Assembly: GCA_002049495.1 (NCBI GenBank)
Contig: LLYS01000001.1
Span: 124,001-188,000, forward strand
Length of the DNA stretch: 64,000 bases
Reading direction: 5' to 3'
From: Epsilonproteobacteria bacterium tcs-49
Lineage (GTDB): Bacteria > Campylobacterota > Campylobacteria > Campylobacterales > Sulfurovaceae
Shown: piece after piece, positions 18,489 through 27,246 of the stretch
Layout of the letters: every line of letters begins with the position of its first letter
Numbering within the stretch: the first letter of the stretch is position 1
The notes under the pieces: model-generated
What the model was told of the DNA's origin: nothing
The model's database searches: none
What the model saw: only the letters and a program-made list of their open reading frames with translations
Translations under genes and position numbers: made by a program

Positions 18489-19155
18489 CGACGAAGCGCT
18501 GGCGCTTGGTCGGTTGGAGCGCATGAGCACGGAGCTGGGACATGAGTATGAAGGTTTTAGCGACCCCCGGGCAGCCCTGAAAAGAGCTACGGAAAAAGAG
18601 TTTGACGCAGCGGTGCTTGATATCAATATGCCGGGGATGGACGGGCTGGAGTTGGCAAAGCAGCTCAAATACCACAACCCCGATCTGTTTCTGATCTTCC
18701 AGACGGCGTATGAGCAGCACGCCCTGCAAGCCTTTGATCTCGAAGCGATCGATTATCTGCTCAAACCCTTCACCGCCGAAGACTTCGCCAAAAGCCTCCG
18801 ACGCGCGCAAAAACAGCAGCGGCAAAAGCCCAAAAAGTTTTTGACCAAAAACGGCAACGAGTTTTATCTGGTGGATGAGGAGGATATCTACTACATCGAA
18901 GCGGACTTGACCGAGGTGATCATCCGCTCCTCACACGGATTTTCCTACTACGCCAAAAAGATTTCGCAGATGGAGCAGCTTTTAGGCGGAAAGTTTTTCA
19001 AGATCCACCGCTCCTATATTATCAATCTGGACAAGATCGCAAAGATGAAAACCGGAGAGCAAAGCAAGATCACTTTTTATTTCAAAGGGATCGAAGACAG
19101 CGTCGAGTCCAGCAAGGACGGCGCCAAGAAGTTCCGCCGCTATATGGAGCTGTAA
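18469..19155 (+). CDS. LytTR-family response regulator
   Basis: 228 residues. The receiver domain (1-120) has the acidic pocket DDEAL, the phospho-acceptor Asp in LDINMPGMDG (about residue 51), and KPF at about 103. The LytTR DNA-binding domain (about 125-228) has DIYYIEADLTEVII and FFKIHRSYIINLDKI. TTAGGAG precedes the ATG, which lies inside the kinase gene. It is the output partner of the upstream LytS-like kinase. Targets are unknown. Confidence 0.9.
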   Translation: MNLLLVDDEALALGRLERMSTELGHEYEGFSDPRAALKRATEKEFDAAVLDINMPGMDGLELAKQLKYHNPDLFLIFQTAYEQHALQAFDLEAIDYLLKPFTAEDFAKSLRRAQKQQRQKPKKFLTKNGNEFYLVDEEDIYYIEADLTEVIIRSSHGFSYYAKKISQMEQLLGGKFFKIHRSYIINLDKIAKMKTGEQSKITFYFKGIEDSVESSKDGAKKFRRYMEL

Positions 19156-19156
19156 A

Positions 19157-19273
19157 TCAGCGGTAGGTAAAGGCGATGGCGGCGATACAGAAAACCACGA
19201 TATAGATCAGCTGCATGGCACGGATCGACAGCCGCCTATCGATAAAGTGCCACACCGTTCGCAACCAGCGCAT
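19157..19273 (-). CDS. Possible 38-residue single-span membrane protein
   Basis: A short frame on the minus strand starts with ATG at 19273, 14 bases after the HiPIP stop, and ends at TGA 19157. It encodes a basic N-terminus (RWLRTVWHFIDRRLSIR) and one hydrophobic helix (MQLIYIVVFCIAAIAFTY). Its position and the positive-inside pattern suggest a small membrane partner of the HiPIP. The ribosome-binding site is weak, so it may not be translated. Confidence 0.4.
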   Translation of the reverse strand: MRWLRTVWHFIDRRLSIRAMQLIYIVVFCIAAIAFTYR

Positions 19274-19287
19274 GGGAGCTCGGCCCG

Positions 19288-19533
19288 TTAATTCTGCTCC
19301 TTGACGTAAAAGCTGCACCACCCTTTGGGCGCCACTTTCCCCTCAACGATAGCACAGGTTTTCGTTTCCGCTTCATAGTGGAAACAGTTATCGCACTGCT
19401 GCTCCCCTTTGGGGGTTTCTTGATACTTTGCCGCCTGTTTGCTCATCTTTTTGGCAAAAAGGTTGACCGTTCCCAGGGTCAAAGTACCGATAGCCGCTGC
19501 CGTAAGTTTAAAAAACTTTCGTCTTGCTAGCAT
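19288..19533 (-). CDS. High-potential iron-sulfur protein (HiPIP)
   Basis: 81 residues. A Tat-type leader with ARRKFFKLTAAAIGTLTLG suggests export in folded form. Four cysteines at 47, 50, 60 and 73 (CDNC, KTC, GWC) match the HiPIP cluster ligands, and the spacing suits a [4Fe-4S] high-potential protein. These soluble periplasmic carriers move electrons in sulfur or iron oxidation and photosynthesis; in this host a respiratory role is likely. AAAGGAG precedes the ATG. Confidence 0.85.
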   Translation of the reverse strand: MLARRKFFKLTAAAIGTLTLGTVNLFAKKMSKQAAKYQETPKGEQQCDNCFHYEAETKTCAIVEGKVAPKGWCSFYVKEQN

Positions 19534-19693
19534 TTTATCTCCTTTTAAGGGGTTTATTCCATGTAAACATATTTCACCTTAAAACAAAATAAGAGTTACA
19601 GATACCCCAACTTTGTAACCAATCGACATTTTCCCCCTATGAAATTTTACAAAGAGGTATTACAATTGTGATAACAACAATAAAGGAGTGCAG

Positions 19694-20482
19694 ATGCAGA
19701 CGGTTTTGACCATCGCCGGCAGCGACAGCAGCGGCGGCGCGGGCATACAGGCGGATTTGAAAACCTTTGAAGCGTTCGGGGTGTTTGGCACCTCTGCCCT
19801 CACCGTTTTGACCGCGCAAAACACCACGGGAGTCAGCGATATCTTTCCCATCTCCCCGGAGTTCATTCAAGCGCAGATTCAGGCGGTACTGGAGGATTTC
19901 GACGTCGCGGCGATCAAGATCGGGATGCTTTTTAGCAAAGAGATCATCGACGCGATCAAGGAGGTGATCGCACCTTTGGATATCCCCGTGGTGTTGGATC
20001 CGGTCTTTATCTCCAAAGCCGGTTCGCGGCTTCTCGAAGATGACGCTATCGAAGCGATGCACGATCTTTTCCCCTACGCTACGGTACTGACACCCAACCG
20101 CTATGAAGCGCAAAACCTCTTTGGCTACGCCTTTGGCGACAGCGACGCGCTGCAAGAGGTCACAAAAGCGCCATGTAAAGTGCTGATCAAAAATGAAAAG
20201 ATGGAGCTTGGAGGCGTGGAAAAGTCGGTGGATATGCTCTTTGACAAGCGCAACAAAGCTACCTTCGTCAGCGACTATGTGGACACTACGAACCTCCACG
20301 GTACCGGGTGTTCCTTCTCCAGCGCCATCGCGGCGAACCTGGCTTTGGGCAAAAACCTCGAAGATGCCATCCAGATCGCCAAGGAGTTTATCTATCACGC
20401 CATCGCAAACGCGCCGGACATCGGCAGGGGCAAAGGTCCGATCAACCATAAAAAAGGAGGTGTTTTATGCCACGAAGATTAA
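19694..20482 (+). CDS. thiD: Hydroxymethylpyrimidine / phosphomethylpyrimidine kinase
   Basis: Phosphorylates HMP and HMP-P for thiamine synthesis. From the ATG at 19694 it is 262 residues; a GTG two codons upstream is less well placed for AGGAG at 19684-19688. It shows the ribokinase-like signatures [20 protein letters not shown] at the N-terminus, the LTPNRYEA motif, and the anion-hole [16 protein letters not shown]. Its end overlaps thiE by 16 bases. I saw no TPP-riboswitch core in the 150 bp upstream; a possible -10 TACAAT lies at 19661-19666. Confidence 0.93.
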   Translation: MQTVLTIAGSDSSGGAGIQADLKTFEAFGVFGTSALTVLTAQNTTGVSDIFPISPEFIQAQIQAVLEDFDVAAIKIGMLFSKEIIDAIKEVIAPLDIPVVLDPVFISKAGSRLLEDDAIEAMHDLFPYATVLTPNRYEAQNLFGYAFGDSDALQEVTKAPCKVLIKNEKMELGGVEKSVDMLFDKRNKATFVSDYVDTTNLHGTGCSFSSAIAANLALGKNLEDAIQIAKEFIYHAIANAPDIGRGKGPINHKKGGVLCHED

Positions 20483-21090
20483 GCGGTATCTACGCCATCA
20501 CCGACGAACTGCTCACACCGCCTGAGAGTATCGTCTCCCAGGTGGAGCGCGCCCTCAAAGCCGGGGCGAAGATCATCCAGTTTCGCGACAAAACCCGCCC
20601 CGATTCGCTGGTAGAGGTCACCTGCATGGAGCTGCAGCGGCTCTGCATCGAACACGACGCGCTGTTTATCATCGATGACCGTGCCGAGCTGGTCGCTTCC
20701 ATCGGCGCCGACGGGCTACATATCGGCAAGGACGACATCCCTTTGGACCAAGCCAGAGCAATCGTAGGCCAAAACGCTGTCATCGGCGTTTCCTGCTACG
20801 GCAGCTTGCACAAAGCGGCCAAAGCGCAGCAGGAGGGGGCGGACTACGTTGCCTTTGGCTCCTTCTTCCCCTCGCCGACCAAGCCGGGTTCAAACGTGGT
20901 AGACAAAGCGCTTATCGAGCGCGCCAAATCACAGCTGCAGATCCCCGTATGCGTCATCGGCGGCATCAATGCGGACAATATCGACCAGCTTACCCCCTAC
21001 GGCCCCGATATGTACTCCATGGTCAGCGGAGTATTCGGCGATGATGCCATCGAAGAAAATATGAAAAAAATCCAATCCAAACTCAAATAA
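20467..21090 (+). CDS. thiE: Thiamine-phosphate synthase
   Basis: Joins HMP-PP and thiazole phosphate to make thiamine phosphate. The 207-residue TIM barrel has QFRDKTRPD near the N-terminus, the diphosphate-binding IIDDRAELVASIGADGLHIG, GVSCYG, YVAFGSFFPSPTKP, and the terminal phosphate site VIGGINADNI. AAAAAGGAGG precedes the ATG. It sits in a compact thiD-thiE-THI5-like operon. Confidence 0.93.
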   Translation: MPRRLSGIYAITDELLTPPESIVSQVERALKAGAKIIQFRDKTRPDSLVEVTCMELQRLCIEHDALFIIDDRAELVASIGADGLHIGKDDIPLDQARAIVGQNAVIGVSCYGSLHKAAKAQQEGADYVAFGSFFPSPTKPGSNVVDKALIERAKSQLQIPVCVIGGINADNIDQLTPYGPDMYSMVSGVFGDDAIEENMKKIQSKLK

Positions 21091-21102
21091 GGAGACTTTA
21101 TC

Positions 21103-21981
21103 ATGAAACTTGCCCTTGAATGGTTTATCAACCCCGACCACCTGCCCTTTATCGTTGCCAAAGAGAAAGGCTTTTTCGCCGAAGAGGGGATCGCTGAATT
21201 TGACATCATCGAACCAAACGAGCACTACGACGGCTTGGAGGAGTTAAAACAGCACAGGATCGAGCTGGCTACCAATGAGCCTTTGCACCTCATCGAACAG
21301 TACCATGACGACCTGCTTTCGCTGGGGATGTACTTTGAGACAAAAGGGGGCGTGGTGATCAAGCGCGAGTCTTACCAAAAGCTCAAAAACGGCGGCAGCA
21401 TCAAAGTCACCACCCCCGTCTCCAACGCCAAAACCGACGGTATCGGCTTTGAAATCATCCGGCGCTACTGCGCCAAACAGGGCTTTGAGGTAAAAAAAGA
21501 GCAAGTGAGCTTCCACGCGACCGACTTTTACCACACCAAAAATATGAAAGCGGGATATGATGCGGGCTGGCTGTATTTTTACAACTTTGAAGGGGTGGAG
21601 GTCAAGTATGAAAAGATGGATGTACTTTTTATGGACGCCCAAAGCGCGGGCTTTGCCAACTTCAGCGCGCTGGATATCTTCACTTCAAAAAGCTACTATA
21701 AAAACCATAAAAATCAGGTAGAGAGTTTCATCCGCGCCGTGCACAAAGCGATCGAATTCATCGGCTGCAATCCCAAAGAAGCGGCGCAGCTGTATTACGA
21801 TTATACGGGGGAGGAAAAATCCGATATAATGGATGATATATTAAGCGAAACCAGCAAGTGTTTCCGACAGGGGTTTTACTCAAGCTATACAAAGGAGTTG
21901 CCCATTTTGGATTTTTTCCGAGAGATCGGCATCACCGAACTGGATGAGAAAACCTTTAAAACAGCGTTTTTACAAGCTTAA
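21103..21981 (+). CDS. THI5/NMT1-like protein without signal peptide
   Basis: 292 residues of the NMT1/THI5 binding-protein fold: LEWFINPDHLPFIVAKEKGFFAEEG at the start, then GIGFEIIRRYC and a periplasmic-binding-like C-terminal lobe. Unlike ThiY-type transporter proteins it has no leader peptide, and no ABC permease or ATPase gene follows. It does not carry the CCCFC iron site of yeast Thi5 HMP-P synthase. With thiD and thiE directly upstream (12 bases), a role in supplying or sensing the pyrimidine moiety is likely, but the activity is unknown. GGAGA lies before the ATG. Confidence 0.65.
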   Translation: MKLALEWFINPDHLPFIVAKEKGFFAEEGIAEFDIIEPNEHYDGLEELKQHRIELATNEPLHLIEQYHDDLLSLGMYFETKGGVVIKRESYQKLKNGGSIKVTTPVSNAKTDGIGFEIIRRYCAKQGFEVKKEQVSFHATDFYHTKNMKAGYDAGWLYFYNFEGVEVKYEKMDVLFMDAQSAGFANFSALDIFTSKSYYKNHKNQVESFIRAVHKAIEFIGCNPKEAAQLYYDYTGEEKSDIMDDILSETSKCFRQGFYSSYTKELPILDFFREIGITELDEKTFKTAFLQA

Positions 21982-21995
21982 CACAAAGGAGCGTT

Positions 21996-22946
21996 ATGAA
22001 ACTGGCCGTATCGTCCTGCCTGCTGGGCAACGAGATCCGCTACAACGGCGGACACAAGCGCGACCGCTTTATCACCGACACCCTCTCAAAGTACGCGGTG
22101 TATGTCCCCTTTTGTCCCGAAGATCCCGCTTTTGGCACACCGCGCGAAGCGATACGGCTGGTCGAAACCAAAGACAAGGGCTTGCAGATCGAGACGGTCA
22201 AAAGCGGACAAAACCGCCATGACGCGCTGCTAAAAGAGTGCGATAGCGAGTGCGAGCGTATCGCCAGAGAACCCCTGTGCGGCATTATTTTTCAAGCCAA
22301 ATCCCCCAGCTGCGGCTTTGGCAGCGCAAAAACCTACCTGGAAAACGGCTACTCCAGCGGCAAAACCGACGGGGTATTTGTGACCACGTGCAAGGAGCGC
22401 TTTGGCAACCTGCCCATGGAGGAGGAAGCCAGACTCAACGATCCGTGGCTGCGGGAAAACTTCATTATGCAGATCTTTGCCTACAGCGATATGCAAGACC
22501 TCGCCGCCACTATCGAAAAGTTTGCCCAGCTGGTGGATTTTCACACCCGCTACAAATACCTGCTGCTTGCAAAAGATGAAGCCGCCTACCGCGAGCTGGG
22601 GCGCATCGTCGCAAACAGCGAAGGCTTGAGTCTGGAGCAAAGCGTGAAGCGCTACAAGGAGCTGTTTTTCCAAACCATCGCCGTAAAAAGCAAGATCAGT
22701 AAAACGGTCAACGTTTTAGAGCATATGGCGGGCTTTTTCAAAAAACAGCTCACCCCCGAAGAGAAGGGGGAGCTCCATACGCTGATCGAGGATTACAAGC
22801 ACAAGATCATCCCCCTCATCACCGTGATCGCCACCGTTAAACTGCTGGCAAAAAAGCACAACGTCACCTATCTGCTGGATCAAAAGTTTCTTGATCCCTA
22901 CCCCAAAGAGTTGGCGCTGCGCTCGCATGTGGGAAGCGGTAAATGA
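21996..22946 (+). CDS. Fused DUF523 (TudS-like) and DUF1722 (YbgA-like) protein
   Basis: 316 residues. The N-terminal 150 residues are DUF523: AVSSCLLGNEIRYNGGHKRD, FCPED, and KSPSCGFGS supply the cysteines that in TudS bind a [4Fe-4S] cluster for thiouracil desulfuration. The remaining 160 residues are the helical DUF1722/YbgA domain (LVDFHTRYKYLLLAKDEAAY). This fusion is known, and YbgA-like genes often lie beside photolyase genes, as here, so a role in nucleotide repair or salvage is plausible. Start ATG; stop overlaps the lipocalin start (ATGA). Confidence 0.82.
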   Translation: MKLAVSSCLLGNEIRYNGGHKRDRFITDTLSKYAVYVPFCPEDPAFGTPREAIRLVETKDKGLQIETVKSGQNRHDALLKECDSECERIAREPLCGIIFQAKSPSCGFGSAKTYLENGYSSGKTDGVFVTTCKERFGNLPMEEEARLNDPWLRENFIMQIFAYSDMQDLAATIEKFAQLVDFHTRYKYLLLAKDEAAYRELGRIVANSEGLSLEQSVKRYKELFFQTIAVKSKISKTVNVLEHMAGFFKKQLTPEEKGELHTLIEDYKHKIIPLITVIATVKLLAKKHNVTYLLDQKFLDPYPKELALRSHVGSGK

Positions 22947-23455
22947 GAGCGCTTTTTCTGCTGCTGCCGATGCTGTTTTTAGGGTGTGCGCCCAAGCAGC
23001 CAAACCCGCCGCAAACGGTGGAGCGTGTGGATATAAAGCGCTATATGGGCACGTGGTACGAAATCGCCCGCTACCCCCACAGCTTTGAGCAACACTGCAC
23101 CGGCGTCAGCGCCGAGTATGCCCGCAACGAAGATGGGACGATCAAAGTGACCAACACCTGCTACCTCCATAAACTCAGCGGAGAAAAAAGCGTCGCCCAC
23201 GGCGAAGCGTACGCGGTGGAGGGGTCAAAGGGGGCTAAACTGCGCGTAAGTTTTTTCTGGCCCTTTTACGGGGATTACTGGATTTTGGAGCTGGCTTCGG
23301 ATTACCGCTACGCGCTGGTGGGATCGCCGGATAGAAACTACCTGTGGATCCTTTCACGTACAAAAACCCTCGCTCCAAAAGACAGAACCTATCTGCTGCG
23401 CCGCCTTGAAGCCGCGGGGTATGAACGCAAAAACCTCATCTGGACGCCTCAATGA
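22943..23455 (+). CDS. blc: Lipocalin (Blc-type) lipoprotein
   Basis: 170 residues with a lipoprotein signal and lipobox LFLGC (Cys at 15). The lipocalin signature GTWYEIARYPHSFEQ lies near residue 35, followed by beta-barrel strands and YLWILSRTKTL. Bacterial Blc proteins bind lysophospholipids or fatty acids at the outer membrane. It overlaps its neighbours on both sides by ATGA, so it belongs to the photolyase operon. Confidence 0.9.
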   Translation: MRALFLLLPMLFLGCAPKQPNPPQTVERVDIKRYMGTWYEIARYPHSFEQHCTGVSAEYARNEDGTIKVTNTCYLHKLSGEKSVAHGEAYAVEGSKGAKLRVSFFWPFYGDYWILELASDYRYALVGSPDRNYLWILSRTKTLAPKDRTYLLRRLEAAGYERKNLIWTPQ

Positions 23456-23901
23456 TCTTTACCAAAGAGTGTGCACTGCCCTGCGATCTACACAGCGCCT
23501 TTGCCTTTCACCGCGATATACACAACTTGCCAAAACTCTCCCCGCCCGATACGGTGGTCACGCTGCGCACGCCGCCCGCTGCGCTCAAGGAGGGGTCGGT
23601 GCTGCACCTGCACGCGCAAAAGGGGTTTTACTCCATGGAGTGGATCGTCTCCGTCGAAAAACTTGAAGCCCCCTCTTTGCTTGTGGACAAAGCGGTCAAA
23701 TCCCCCTTTGCCGGCTGGGTGCACTACCACCGTTTTTTCGAGCGCGAGGGCCAAACGGTTATGTGCGATGAAGTGCACGTCACCCTGCCCTTTGGCGTTT
23801 TTGGCAAACTTTTTGAAAGCTTTGTCAAACGCGAACTTGAAAAGATGTTTACCTACCGCTACAGGGTCACCAAAGAACTTTTAGCGCCAAAGGAGTCATA
23901 A
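23452..23901 (+). CDS. SRPBCC/START-like ligand-binding protein
   Basis: 149 residues. FTKECALPCDLHSAFAFHRDIHNLPKLSP, GFYSMEWIVSVEKLE and a C-terminal long helix (FGKLFESFVKRELEKMFTYR) match the polyketide-cyclase/START-like helix-grip fold. The ligand is unknown. It lies between blc and the photolyase gene and overlaps blc by four bases, so co-transcription is likely. Homologues of this type are often found beside photolyases. Confidence 0.72.
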   Translation: MIFTKECALPCDLHSAFAFHRDIHNLPKLSPPDTVVTLRTPPAALKEGSVLHLHAQKGFYSMEWIVSVEKLEAPSLLVDKAVKSPFAGWVHYHRFFEREGQTVMCDEVHVTLPFGVFGKLFESFVKRELEKMFTYRYRVTKELLAPKES

Positions 23902-23904
23902 GCC

Positions 23905-25260
23905 GTGAAAAAGCTGCTGTGGTTCCGCCGTGACCTGCGCATAGAAGATAGCGCCCTGCTTAGTATCGGCGGAGAGGTGCAACCCCTTTTTATCTTCGAT
24001 CCGCACATTCTGGATACGCTGGAAGCGGATGATCGCCGGGTGGGGTTTATCTTTGACCGTGTCCTTGCTTTGAAAAAAGCGCTGCAAAACAGGGGTCTTG
24101 ATCTGTGGGTCTTCTACGCCGCTCCGGAAGCGGTGTTTGACTACCTCAAAACCCGGGGCTTTGCCAAGGTGTACGCTTCGGTAGACTATGACGCCTACGC
24201 CAAAAAGCGTGACGACCAGATCGGACAGATCATGGAGTTTGTCCCCCTCAATGACAGCTACATCTTTGAACCAAACGAAGTGCTCAAAAGCGACGGCACC
24301 CCCTATCTGGTTTTTACCCCCTTTTTCAAACAAGCTCTCAAGCTCTACACCCCCGCACATCACCACGCTTACCCCTTTGCCGCCCAAAAGCTCGCCGCCC
24401 CCGTAGAACACAAGCTACACTGCCTTGAAAACAAAACGTTATCGACCAAACCTTTAAAGATCCAATCGCTGGGCTTTGCCCCGCAAAAACTCCCCTTTGT
24501 TCCCCCCGAAAAAAAGTTGGAAAGTTTTGCCCGAAAGATCGATCACTATGAGCAGCGGCGGGATTTTTTGAGTGAGGATATCACGTCGCATCTGGGGATC
24601 GATCTGCGCTTTGGCACCGTCAGTATCCGCGAAGTGCTGCGTACGCTGGTGGCGTTTAAAAAGCGGGGCTTGCAAACCCGGGAGTTTTTCAGGCAGCTGC
24701 TGTTTCGGGAGTTTTACGCATATCTGCTCTACCATTTTCCCAGATTGGAAAAGGAAGATCACAAACCGCTGGTTCGCTACGAGTACAACCGGGAGTACTT
24801 TGAGCGCTTCACCTCGGCGCAAACGGGCGTGCCGCTGGTGGATGCGGGGGTAAGCCAACTGCTGCGAACGGGGCAGATGCACAACCGTGCGCGTATGGTC
24901 GCGGCGTCGTTTTTTACCAAACATCTGCTGCAGTGGTGGAAAGAGGGGGAGCGCTTCTTTGCTGCGCATCTGCTTGATTACGACGCGGCGAGCAATGTGC
25001 TTTCGTGGCAGTGGGCTGCCGGGACGGGGATCGACCCCCAACCCTACTTTCGCATCTTCAACCCCTACACCCAGGCGCAAAAGTTTGACAAGGACGCGGC
25101 CTATATCAAAACCCAGCTGCCCCAGCTGCGCGACCTGGATGCAAAACGGCTGCACAGTGAGGATTTTTTGCTTGAAAACGGTGTCGAAAACTACCCAAAA
25201 CCGATCGTTGTCCACAAAGAAGCCAGAACCAAAGCGCTGGCGGCGCAAATCAAACCTTAA
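23905..25260 (+). CDS. phrB: Deoxyribodipyrimidine photolyase
   Basis: Light-driven repair of cyclobutane pyrimidine dimers. The 451-residue protein starts LLWFRRDLRIEDSALL and has the FAD-binding C-terminal domain: GVPLVDAGVSQLLRTGQMHNRARMV, then WQWAAGTGIDPQPYFRIFNP and the Trp-rich surface. The start is GTG at 23905 with AGGAG upstream. It ends the cluster TudS/YbgA - blc - START-like - phr, which reads as a light or oxidative stress unit. Confidence 0.92.
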   Translation: MKKLLWFRRDLRIEDSALLSIGGEVQPLFIFDPHILDTLEADDRRVGFIFDRVLALKKALQNRGLDLWVFYAAPEAVFDYLKTRGFAKVYASVDYDAYAKKRDDQIGQIMEFVPLNDSYIFEPNEVLKSDGTPYLVFTPFFKQALKLYTPAHHHAYPFAAQKLAAPVEHKLHCLENKTLSTKPLKIQSLGFAPQKLPFVPPEKKLESFARKIDHYEQRRDFLSEDITSHLGIDLRFGTVSIREVLRTLVAFKKRGLQTREFFRQLLFREFYAYLLYHFPRLEKEDHKPLVRYEYNREYFERFTSAQTGVPLVDAGVSQLLRTGQMHNRARMVAASFFTKHLLQWWKEGERFFAAHLLDYDAASNVLSWQWAAGTGIDPQPYFRIFNPYTQAQKFDKDAAYIKTQLPQLRDLDAKRLHSEDFLLENGVENYPKPIVVHKEARTKALAAQIKP

Positions 25261-25309
25261 AGATTTATCATAGCTTTCTTCCCTTAATAGGGATTTGTTA
25301 AAAAGATAG

Positions 25310-25315
25310 TATAAT
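25310..25315 (+). promoter_or_regulatory. -10 box upstream of the PAS-GGDEF gene
   Basis: TATAAT lies 42 bp before the ATG at 25357. No -35 at a standard distance. AAAGGAG precedes the start codon. Confidence 0.4.
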
Positions 25316-25356
25316 CATTGCAATACGATAGCATTGCGCAGTTTTAAAGGAGTTGT

Positions 25357-26636
25357 ATGCAAAAGGTGGAAGAGGTATTGCAAAAAGCGGACGTGGGTAC
25401 GTTTTTGACCGCTTTCAATGCCAGTCTTGATCCCATAGTCGTGACCGATACCAACCTCGACGAGGGGGTCAAGATCCTTTTTGTCAACGACGCCTTTTGC
25501 AAAACCACCGGCTACAGCAAAGAGGAGGTCCTGGGGAAAAACCCCAAGATCCTGCAGGGAAAAGACAGCGACAAAAAACCCTGCAGCGCCTCAAACGCAC
25601 CCTCAAAGCGGGCAAGGATTTTACGGGGCAAACGGTCAATTACCGCAAGGACGGTAGCGACTACGTAGTGCAGTGGAGCGTCTCCGCCCTGCGCGATCAA
25701 AACGGTGACCCCGTCGCTTACTTCTCCACCCAAAAGATTTTAACGCGGCTGGAAAAGATCGAAGATGAGAAGCTGCTGTTTCAATCGGTGGTCAAGCAGG
25801 CCCCCGGGATGATCTTGGTAACCAATATCGAGGGGATCATTGTCTATGTCAACGACGCTTTTGTCAACAATATCGGCTACAGCCGCTCCGAACTGGTGGG
25901 GCAGCACTCCAGAATGCTCAAATCGGGCAAGCAGGGAGCGAAGTTTTATGAGCGGATGTGGCAGGAGTTGGTGCGTCACGGCAAGTTTGAGGATGTGTTT
26001 ATCAGCCAGCGCAAAGACGGCAGCCTCTTTTACGACAAGAAAAAGATCACCACCATCAAAGATAAACAGGGCAACCCCAAATACTACCTCGCCGTCAGCT
26101 ACGACATCACCCAGACGGTGGAGACGGAGCAGGATCTGCGCGACAAGCTCTTTACCGACCAGTTGACCAAGACCTTCAACCGCAAGAAATATGAAAAAAC
26201 GATCAAATCCAAAATCACCGCCTTTAAACAAAGCGACAACCGCTTCTCTTTGATCCTGTTTGATATCGACCACTTCAAAACAATCAACGACACCCACGGC
26301 CACCAAAAGGGAGATACGATCTTAAAGGAGTTGGCTAAACTGACCCAGCAAAATCTGCGTAAGAATGAGGATATGCTTTTTCGCTGGGGCGGAGAGGAGT
26401 TTGCCGTCATCACCGACGCGCCGCTGCAGCAAGCCGTACTGATCGCCCAAAAGCTTCGCAAAACCATCGAGGCACACGATTTTTCGGGCTTGCACGTCAC
26501 CGCCAGCTTCGGAGTGGCGGCGATCGGCCCGGAGATGGGTGCTAAGCAACTGTTTGAACAAGCCGACAACGCCCTTTATGAAGCCAAAGAACAGGGGCGC
26601 AACCGCGTCATAACCGCCGACCCGGACGCTACGTAA
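25357..26636 (+). pseudogene. PAS-PAS-GGDEF diguanylate cyclase, frameshifted at an A6 run
   Basis: Two frames join into one 426-residue protein if one A is added at the run 25573-25578. The first frame covers the first half of PAS 1 (TDTNLDEGVKILFVNDAF...GKNPKILQGKDSDKK); the second resumes at TLQRLKRTLKAGKDFTG and continues through PAS 2 and a full GGDEF domain (LFDIDHFKTINDTHGHQKGD, RWGGEEFAV), which would make cyclic di-GMP. Lengths fit exactly: 1280 nt plus one is a multiple of three. It could be a real mutation, phase variation at the A run, slippage, or a sequencing error. If unrepaired, the product stops after 103 residues. Confidence 0.75.
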
Positions 26637-27246
26637 CCAGCGGGACGAAGCGAAACCCCCAAAACACCTCCGTAGAGATTTTGCCGCTGCCGTCTTTAGA
26701 TATCTTATAGATCGAATCCCGCACGGGCAGAACCATCACGCCGCCGGGTTTGAGCTGTTCCAGCAGCGCTTCGGGGACCTCCTTCGCCGCGGCGGAAACC
26801 AAAATACGGTCATACTCCCTGCCCGGCTTTCCAAGCAACGCTCCCGATTGTTCGATCGTTGCGTTTTCCACCCCCGATTTTTGCAGATTGCGCTGCCCAA
26901 ACCTCACCAAAGCGGGCACCCGCTCTATCCCCTCGACCGTTCCCCGCACACAGATCGCAGCCAGCAAAGCCGTACTCCAGCCAGAACCGCTGCCCACATC
27001 AAGGACCCTATCCCCCTCTTGCGGCTGCAAAAGCTCCAGCATGATCGCCACCGTCGAGGGTTGGGAGATGGTTTGCCCCTCTCCGATAGGCAGCGGCACG
27101 TCCAAGTAGGCATCCGCTTCGAACCCTTCGGGCATAAAAGCGCGGCGGTCTATGCCGTAAAAGGCTTCGATGATACGCGGCGTTTGCAGATACCCCCTGC
27201 CGATGATCGAATCGACTAACTCCTTCATACTTCCATGCTCCATCAC
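26629..27246 (-). CDS. pcm: Protein-L-isoaspartate O-methyltransferase
   Basis: Repairs damaged aspartyl residues using SAM. 205 residues, with the SAM motif VLDVGSGSGWSTALLA, the preceding GQTISQPSTVAIMLELL, and SAAAKEVPEALLEQL. The start may be GTG 27246 or ATG 27243; the ATG overlaps the TGA of the upstream transglutaminase gene. Its 3' end overlaps the PAS-GGDEF gene by eight bases, in convergent orientation. It is the last gene of the moxR operon. Confidence 0.9.
   Translation of the reverse strand: MMEHGSMKELVDSIIGRGYLQTPRIIEAFYGIDRRAFMPEGFEADAYLDVPLPIGEGQTISQPSTVAIMLELLQPQEGDRVLDVGSGSGWSTALLAAICVRGTVEGIERVPALVRFGQRNLQKSGVENATIEQSGALLGKPGREYDRILVSAAAKEVPEALLEQLKPGGVMVLPVRDSIYKISKDGSGKISTEVFWGFRFVPLVT

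Noticed and set aside
19534-19693. TPP riboswitch before thiD
   Set aside because: The conserved thi-box core sequences are not present in the gap.
25573-25578. Programmed -1 frameshift at the A6 run
   Set aside because: A slip on AAA-AAA is possible, but there is no good heptamer with a downstream stem-loop; an indel is simpler. Kept as a finding, not a mechanism claim.
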